The translations under genes and the position numbers were made by a program. DNA of 64,000 nucleotides from Pseudoflavonifractor phocaeensis (GTDB taxonomy: Bacteria > Bacillota > Clostridia > Oscillospirales > Oscillospiraceae), in the NCBI RefSeq assembly GCF_016901955.1, contig NZ_JACJLC010000005.1:20186-84185 (forward strand). The letters are read 5' to 3'. How positions within the stretch are numbered: the stretch's first letter is position 1; every line of letters begins with the position of its first letter. Under the pieces are notes generated by a model, which was given only the letters and a program-made list of their open reading frames with translations, was not told the DNA's origin and did not search any database. This document shows, in pieces, positions 59,927-64,000 of this stretch.

Positions 59927-59942
59927 GGGCCAAAAGGCCCGG
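59927..59942 (-). other. Small hairpin after mogA
   Basis: CGGGCC pairs with GGCCCG around TTTT between mogA and the riboswitch. No T run follows, so read-through into the riboswitch is possible. Confidence 0.4.
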
Positions 59943-59953
59943 AACTTGCAGCG

Positions 59954-60445
59954 TCAGCCCGGCTGGGCGCAGTTGTGGGCGGTCCCCCTTAAAATCTCCA
60001 GGCCGTGGCCCAGGGCGGGGAGGATGTACTCCAGGCACTCCCGCACCGCCTTGGGGCTGCCGGGCAGGTTGACCATGAGGGTCTGTTTCCGGATGCCTGC
60101 CGCCGCACGGCTCAGCATGGCCCGGGGGGTGATCTGGAGGGACTGCCACCGCATGGCCTCGGCGATGCCGGGGGTGGGGCGTTCCACCACCGACAGGGTG
60201 GCCTCCGGGGTGAGATCCCGGGGGGAGAATCCGGTGCCTCCGGTGGTGAGCACCAGGTCGGCCAGGTCGTTGTCGCACAGCCGCTTCAATTCCGAGGACA
60301 GAGGCTCCAGCCCATCGGGCAGCAGGGCGGTGTGGACCACCTCATAGCCTGCCGCCTCCACCATGTCCCGGATCACCGGGCCGCTTTTGTCCTCCCGCTG
60401 ACCGGCGTAGCCGGCGTCGCTGAGGGTGATAATGGCTACCCGCAT
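59954..60445 (-). CDS. Molybdopterin adenylyltransferase, MogA/MoaB family
   Basis: 163 residues. VAIITLSDAGYAGQREDKSG, LVLTTGGTGFSPRDLTPEAT and LMVNLPGSPKAVRECLEYIL are the MogA/MoaB signatures; TGGTGFSPRD binds the pterin. Adenylylates molybdopterin to ready it for molybdenum insertion by MoeA. Starts 2 bases after the MOSC gene. MogA and MoaB cannot be told apart by motif alone. Confidence 0.92.
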   Translation of the reverse strand: MRVAIITLSDAGYAGQREDKSGPVIRDMVEAAGYEVVHTALLPDGLEPLSSELKRLCDNDLADLVLTTGGTGFSPRDLTPEATLSVVERPTPGIAEAMRWQSLQITPRAMLSRAAAGIRKQTLMVNLPGSPKAVRECLEYILPALGHGLEILRGTAHNCAQPG

Positions 60446-60447
60446 AC

Positions 60448-60885
60448 TCAGCCCTCCTCCACAATGGTGAGATCATCCCCCACCGAAATGGTGCCCCCGT
60501 GGAGCACCTTGGTGAACACGCCCTCCCTTGGCATGATGCAGTCCCCCATGACCTTGTAGATCTCACAGTGAGCGTGGCACTGCTTGCCCACTTGGGTGAG
60601 CTCCAGCACCACGTCGTTGCACTGAAATTTCGTGCCGATGGGCAGGGTCTTGAAGTCGTAGCCCTCCACCACCAGGTTTTCTCCAAAGGCGCCGTCATCC
60701 ACCACAGCCCCTCTGGCCCGGAAGGCCTCTACCTGCTCATGGGAGAGGAGGGACACCTGCCGGTGCCACTTGCCGGCATGGGCGTCCCCCTGGATGCCCC
60801 AGTCCTCCACGAACTGGGCGGAGCCCACGTTTTTCTTCTGAGTGCCCTTCTGTTCACTGACACAGACAGCGATCACTTTGCCCAT
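60448..60885 (-). CDS. MOSC domain protein
   Basis: 145 residues, one MOSC domain. GDAHAGKWHRQVSLLSHEQV, GAFGENLVVEGYDF and the QVGKQCHAHCEIYKVMGDCI block with a conserved Cys. MOSC domains bind Moco or transfer sulfur to it, as in the C terminus of Moco sulfurases. Single-domain forms beside moaA are common in Clostridia; the precise role is unproven. Confidence 0.9.
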   Translation of the reverse strand: MGKVIAVCVSEQKGTQKKNVGSAQFVEDWGIQGDAHAGKWHRQVSLLSHEQVEAFRARGAVVDDGAFGENLVVEGYDFKTLPIGTKFQCNDVVLELTQVGKQCHAHCEIYKVMGDCIMPREGVFTKVLHGGTISVGDDLTIVEEG

Positions 60886-60889
60886 GTGC

Positions 60890-61864
60890 TTATCCTCCGA
60901 TCTGGTTCATGTTCCGGCCCTCGTCCCGGGCCTGGGCCCCGCCGCCGAAGTGGTGGCTGGCGGGCTTGCGGAAAATGGTCTCTCTCATGGCGGCCAGCAG
61001 GGCGTCGTCCTCCGCCCCCGCCTCCAGCAGGGCCTTCAGGTCCACTCCCTGGTCGTATTGCAGGCAGGTCTTTAAAAATCCGGTGGCGGTGAGCCGTACC
61101 CGGTTGCACTGGTGGCAGAACTGGTGGGTCATGGCGCTGATGAACCCCACCCGGCCGGTGAAGCCTGCGAAGGTTACATAATGCCCGGGACCGTCGCCGC
61201 CTCCCTGATCGCAGGGCAGGGCGGGGCCGAAAGCGGTCTCCAGCATGGAGCGTACCTCCGCCTCGGTGCGGCGGGGGAGGGTGGAGCCCAGACCGATGGG
61301 CATCAGCTCAATGAAACGCACATCCAGCCGCCGGTCCCGGGCCAGCTCCGCCAGAGGGACCAGCTGGCCGTCGTTCTCCCCGGTGGGGACGCAGTTGAGC
61401 TTCACCCGCAGGTGGGGGGCGGCCAGGGCGGCCTCCAGTCCCTCCAGGGCCCGGGGCAGCTCGTCCCGGCGGGTGAGGGCGGCGAACTGGGTCCGGTCCA
61501 AAGTGTCCAGGCTGAGATTCACCCCGTCCAGCCCCGCCGCCAGCAGGCCGGGCAGCTGGTCGGCCAGCAGCAGGCCGTTGGTGGTGAGGGTGACCGACCG
61601 GATGCCGTCGATGGCCTTCAGAGCCCCTGCCAGCTCCGCCAGGCCCCGGCGCACCAGGGGCTCTCCACCGGTGAGCCGCACCTTCTCCACCCCCAGGCGG
61701 CTGGCCGCCCGGACGATGCGGATGATCTGCTCGTAGGAGAGCACCGCCCCGTGGGGCACCCACTCCACCCCCTCCGCCGGCATGCAGTACCGGCAGCGCA
61801 GGTTGCAACGGTCGGTGACCGAGATCCGCAGGTAGCTGATCTCCCGGCCGAACTGGTCAAGCAT
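60890..61864 (-). CDS. moaA: GTP 3',8-cyclase
   Basis: 324 residues. Radical SAM cluster motif DRCNLRCRYCMPAEG near the N terminus, LTGGEPLVRRGLAEL, NLSLDTLDRTQF, and the C-terminal second cluster with HQFCHQCNRVRLTATGFLKTC partly visible (CHQC and a Cys 14 residues on). The first Moco step: GTP to 3',8-cyclo-dihydro-GTP. The usual C-terminal double-glycine is followed by few residues (NQIGG end). Overlaps mobB by 8 bases. Confidence 0.95.
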   Translation of the reverse strand: MLDQFGREISYLRISVTDRCNLRCRYCMPAEGVEWVPHGAVLSYEQIIRIVRAASRLGVEKVRLTGGEPLVRRGLAELAGALKAIDGIRSVTLTTNGLLLADQLPGLLAAGLDGVNLSLDTLDRTQFAALTRRDELPRALEGLEAALAAPHLRVKLNCVPTGENDGQLVPLAELARDRRLDVRFIELMPIGLGSTLPRRTEAEVRSMLETAFGPALPCDQGGGDGPGHYVTFAGFTGRVGFISAMTHQFCHQCNRVRLTATGFLKTCLQYDQGVDLKALLEAGAEDDALLAAMRETIFRKPASHHFGGGAQARDEGRNMNQIGG

Positions 61865-62360
61865 GGCCCATCTCTCCTCTCACATAGTCCAGCAGGAAAT
61901 TTGCCACGGCGGCCCGGTCGTTGAGGGGCAGGGTGGGGGCCCCCTCCGCCGTCAGGGGCAGGTCGGTGACCAGGGCCAGCAGGGAGGAAGGCTCGGACAC
62001 CGGAGCGTCCGAGTTGCCCCTCCGCACCAGCTCCAGCTTGGGCAGCGCGCTGTGCTTGAACCCCTCCAGCAGGATCAGGTCGGCTTCCGGGAACTGGGCC
62101 ATGAGGAAGTCCTCTGTCACCGGCTGCCTTTTCACGATTTTGAACTTCTCCCCGTCGAAGATGGCGGTGCCCGCCGCCCCGGCGGCCATGAAGCGGCCGG
62201 TGTCGGTGCCCGGCGGGTCCGGGTCGAAGGAGTGACCGTCGTGCTTGATCACCGCCACGGTGAGCCCGGCGGCGGTGAGCAGGGGGAGGATCCCCTCGAT
62301 CAGGGTGGTTTTGCCGGAGTTTTTCACCCCGGAGATGGCCACCGCCACAGGCTTACTCAC
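61857..62360 (-). CDS. mobB: Molybdopterin-guanine dinucleotide biosynthesis protein B
   Basis: 167 residues from GTG 62360, inside the moaC stop region (8-base overlap), after GGGGGTG. P-loop [38 protein letters not shown], and [19 protein letters not shown]. It binds GTP and helps form the guanylated cofactor (MGD) used by the DMSO reductase family. No mobA is in the window. An upstream start is less likely. Confidence 0.92.
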   Translation of the reverse strand: MSKPVAVAISGVKNSGKTTLIEGILPLLTAAGLTVAVIKHDGHSFDPDPPGTDTGRFMAAGAAGTAIFDGEKFKIVKRQPVTEDFLMAQFPEADLILLEGFKHSALPKLELVRRGNSDAPVSEPSSLLALVTDLPLTAEGAPTLPLNDRAAVANFLLDYVRGEMGHA

Positions 62361-62832
62361 GGTCGTACACCCCCGATTTGCCCCCCTCCTTGTGGACCAG
62401 GTGGATTTCGCCCAGCTCCATGCCCTTGTCAATGGCTTTGCACATGTCGTAGATGGTGAGCAGGGCCACGGTCACCCCGGTGAGGGCTTCCATTTCCACC
62501 CCGGTCTTGCCGGAGAGCTTCACGGTACAGGTGGCCCGCACGGCGCAGTCTGCCTCCAGAATCTCGAAGTCCACCGACAGGTGGCTGAGCAGCAAGGGGT
62601 GGCACAGGGGGATGAGCTCCCAGGTGCGCTTGGCGGCCATGATGCCCGCCACCCTTGCCACCCCCAGCACGTCCCCCTTGGCGGCGGTGCGGCCGGTGAT
62701 GGCGTCCAGAATGGGGCGGGTGACCTTGATGGTGCCCTCGGCCACCGCCGTGCGGAAGGTGGGGGCTTTGTCGGTCACATCCACCATAATAGCGTTGCCC
62801 GCCTCGTCAAAGTGATTGAACACGGGTTCCAT
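62353..62832 (-). CDS. moaC: Cyclic pyranopterin monophosphate synthase
   Basis: 159 residues. [59 protein letters not shown] and [20 protein letters not shown] are MoaC blocks; the [20 protein letters not shown] segment with catalytic Lys/Asp is intact. Follows MoaA in the pathway and is a hexamer. Confidence 0.97.
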   Translation of the reverse strand: MEPVFNHFDEAGNAIMVDVTDKAPTFRTAVAEGTIKVTRPILDAITGRTAAKGDVLGVARVAGIMAAKRTWELIPLCHPLLLSHLSVDFEILEADCAVRATCTVKLSGKTGVEMEALTGVTVALLTIYDMCKAIDKGMELGEIHLVHKEGGKSGVYDRE

Positions 62833-62886
62833 AATAACCTCCTGAACAGTTGGTTGGGCGCGGCCCCGAAATGATCCGGCTTGTCT

Positions 62887-62960
62887 GCCGGGAAAAGATT
62901 CTTCGCCCCTTTGGGGCTCAGAATGACAAACGGGGCCTGTCTGGCTACAGCAGCCAGACC
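62887..62960. repeat. Half TCATCCTGAG repeat with moeA terminator
   Basis: On the minus strand GTCTGGCT and AGCCAGAC (62939-62959) form a stem starting in the last moeA codons. AGGCCCCGTTTG follows, then TGTCATTCTGAGCCCC and GGGGCGAAGAATCTT (62887-62928), which are one arm of the dispersed repeat. As at 7715 and 37162, the repeat abuts a gene-end hairpin. Confidence 0.65.
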
Positions 62961-64000
62961 TGAACGGCCTGTCCCGCCTCCGCCGGAGGCGACCCGGTGG
63001 GGAGCTCCACCAGACAATCGCACTCCACCATGGAGGCCAGCTGGCCGGAGGAGTGGCCCTCCGGCAGGGTCACATGGCCCTCCCCATACCGGCCCCGGAG
63101 GAACCGGCGGGTGGGACTGGCTTTGGGGAAGGGGGTGTCCAGCACCCCCTCCATCTGCCGGGGAAGCAGATGAGGCTCCTCCGCCAGGGCGGCCAGCAGG
63201 GGCCGGGCCAGCAGCTCAAAGGTGGCGGCGGCGGCGAAGGGGTTACCAGACAGGGACAGGATGGGCTTTCCTTGATAGGTCGAGAACATGGCGGGAGTGC
63301 CCGGCTTCACCCGCACCCGCCAGAACACCCGCTCCGCCCCCAGCAGGGGGAGAGCCTGGTGGAAGATATCCTTGTCTCCCACCGATACCCCGCCGGTGGT
63401 GATGAGGGCGTCGCAATCTGCCAGCAGTTCCCTCATGGCCTCCGCCACGGCGGTGGGGTCGTCTCCCCGGTGGGCGGTCTGTACCCGGTACCCCAGCTCG
63501 GTCAGCCGGGCGGCCAGGAGGGTCTGGTTGGCGCTGTAAATTTTGCCCGGGGGCAGGGGGGCGCCGGGGGCCACCACCTCGTCCCCGGTGGTGAGCAGGC
63601 CCACCCTGGGCCGGCGGCGCACCGGTACCTGGGCGATGCCGGCGCTGGCCAGCACCCCCAGGGCGGCGGCGTCCAGCCGGGCCCCCGCCGGGAGCAGCCG
63701 GGTGCCCGCCCGGTAGTCCTCCCCCTGATAGACGTAGTTCTGGCCGGGGGAGAGGGGGGTGTACACCGCCACCGGACTGCCCCGGTCGGTGTGCTCCTGG
63801 GCCACCACGCAGTCGCAGCCGGGGGGCAGCATGGCCCCCGTCATGATCCGGACGGCCTGGCCGGGGCCCACAGGTGTTTTGGCCTGGTCTCCGGCGTACA
63901 GGGTATCCACCACCGCCAGCACCGCCGGATGGTCCTGGGAGGCCCCGGCGGTATCGGCGGAGCGGAGGGCGTAGCCGTCCAGGGGGGAGCGGTCGAAGGG
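62945..64000 (-). CDS. moeA: Molybdopterin molybdenumtransferase, N-terminal part outside window
   Basis: At least 352 codons; the start is beyond 64000. The visible part begins [17 protein letters not shown], then [55 protein letters not shown] and [20 protein letters not shown]. The C-terminal domain ends [20 protein letters not shown]. MoeA puts molybdate into adenylylated molybdopterin. First gene of the Moco cluster within the window, with a half repeat between it and moaC. Confidence 0.95.
   Translation of the reverse strand, partial: PFDRSPLDGYALRSADTAGASQDHPAVLAVVDTLYAGDQAKTPVGPGQAVRIMTGAMLPPGCDCVVAQEHTDRGSPVAVYTPLSPGQNYVYQGEDYRAGTRLLPAGARLDAAALGVLASAGIAQVPVRRRPRVGLLTTGDEVVAPGAPLPPGKIYSANQTLLAARLTELGYRVQTAHRGDDPTAVAEAMRELLADCDALITTGGVSVGDKDIFHQALPLLGAERVFWRVRVKPGTPAMFSTYQGKPILSLSGNPFAAAATFELLARPLLAALAEEPHLLPRQMEGVLDTPFPKASPTRRFLRGRYGEGHVTLPEGHSSGQLASMVECDCLVELPTGSPPAEAGQAVQVWLL

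Noticed and set aside
1..64000. tRNA, rRNA, prophage or insertion sequence genes
   Set aside because: Both strands were read for tRNA-like cloverleaf ends, rRNA, integrases and transposases, and none was seen. Without a covariance search small ncRNAs may be missed.

Overview
The window is a compact, high-GC stretch (roughly 60 percent or more) of a low-copy-repeat bacterial chromosome. It carries about 56 genes and no prophage, CRISPR array or transposase. Gene content and order point to an anaerobic gut-type Clostridia, most likely Oscillospirales near Flavonifractor, Pseudoflavonifractor or Lawsonibacter. The pointers are ylxM-ffh-rpsP-khpA-rimM-trmD, SLH-domain surface proteins, an SpoIIIE/FtsK translocase, a class III fructose bisphosphatase, AGGAGG-type ribosome binding sites with TTG and GTG starts, and dispersed GTAGGGGCG and TCATCCTGAG palindromes. 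The genus is inference only. Layout from left to right. 1-5079: a minus-strand signalling cluster (membrane GGDEF cyclase, hybrid histidine kinase, REC-HD-GYP regulator, Hpt start), which looks like a self-contained phosphorelay around cyclic di-GMP. 5107-10290: a secreted transglutaminase/LRR/SLH protein, a 640-base repeat-rich gap, a DegV lipid-binding protein and an alpha-amylase. 10323-13977: the SRP/S16/tRNA-modification operon. 14186-19162: an SLH surface protein, ddl-murF for peptidoglycan, and a lone mtnA. 19229-24275: ABC-F ATPase, YdcF-type protein, prfA, two small unknown genes and the threonylcarbamoyl-AMP synthase. 24411-25968: a three-gene cassette of a small exported DADGDG protein, an ECF sigma factor and an RsgI-like anti-sigma factor. 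26070-30318: a small membrane protein, coaE, an M18 aminopeptidase and an exported stalk protein ending in a DnaJ-type zinc finger. 30403-34409: cell-wall enzymes (VanX-like lipoprotein, DacF-type carboxypeptidase with SLH domains, UppP). 34446-37124: FtsK/SpoIIIE. 37298-45046 (minus): a purine operon purE-C-F-M-N-O-H then purD. The purF product has lost its glutaminase active site. The usual bifunctional PurH is replaced by a stand-alone AICAR transformylase plus a PurO-like IMP cyclohydrolase. Upstream of purE is a roughly 190-nt leader with its own promoter, an intrinsic terminator and a possible antiterminator pairing. I could not assign it to a known riboswitch class, and it is the best candidate here for something undescribed. 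45413-56918: a deleted chromate-transporter remnant, GlgX-type debranching enzyme, an aconitase-family hydratase, class III FBPase, a heterodimeric ABC exporter and a SpoU methyltransferase. 57110-64000 (minus): a molybdenum cofactor island, moeA-moaC-mobB-moaA-MOSC-mogA followed by a Moco-type riboswitch and modABC, so cofactor synthesis and molybdate import lie together with cofactor sensing between them.
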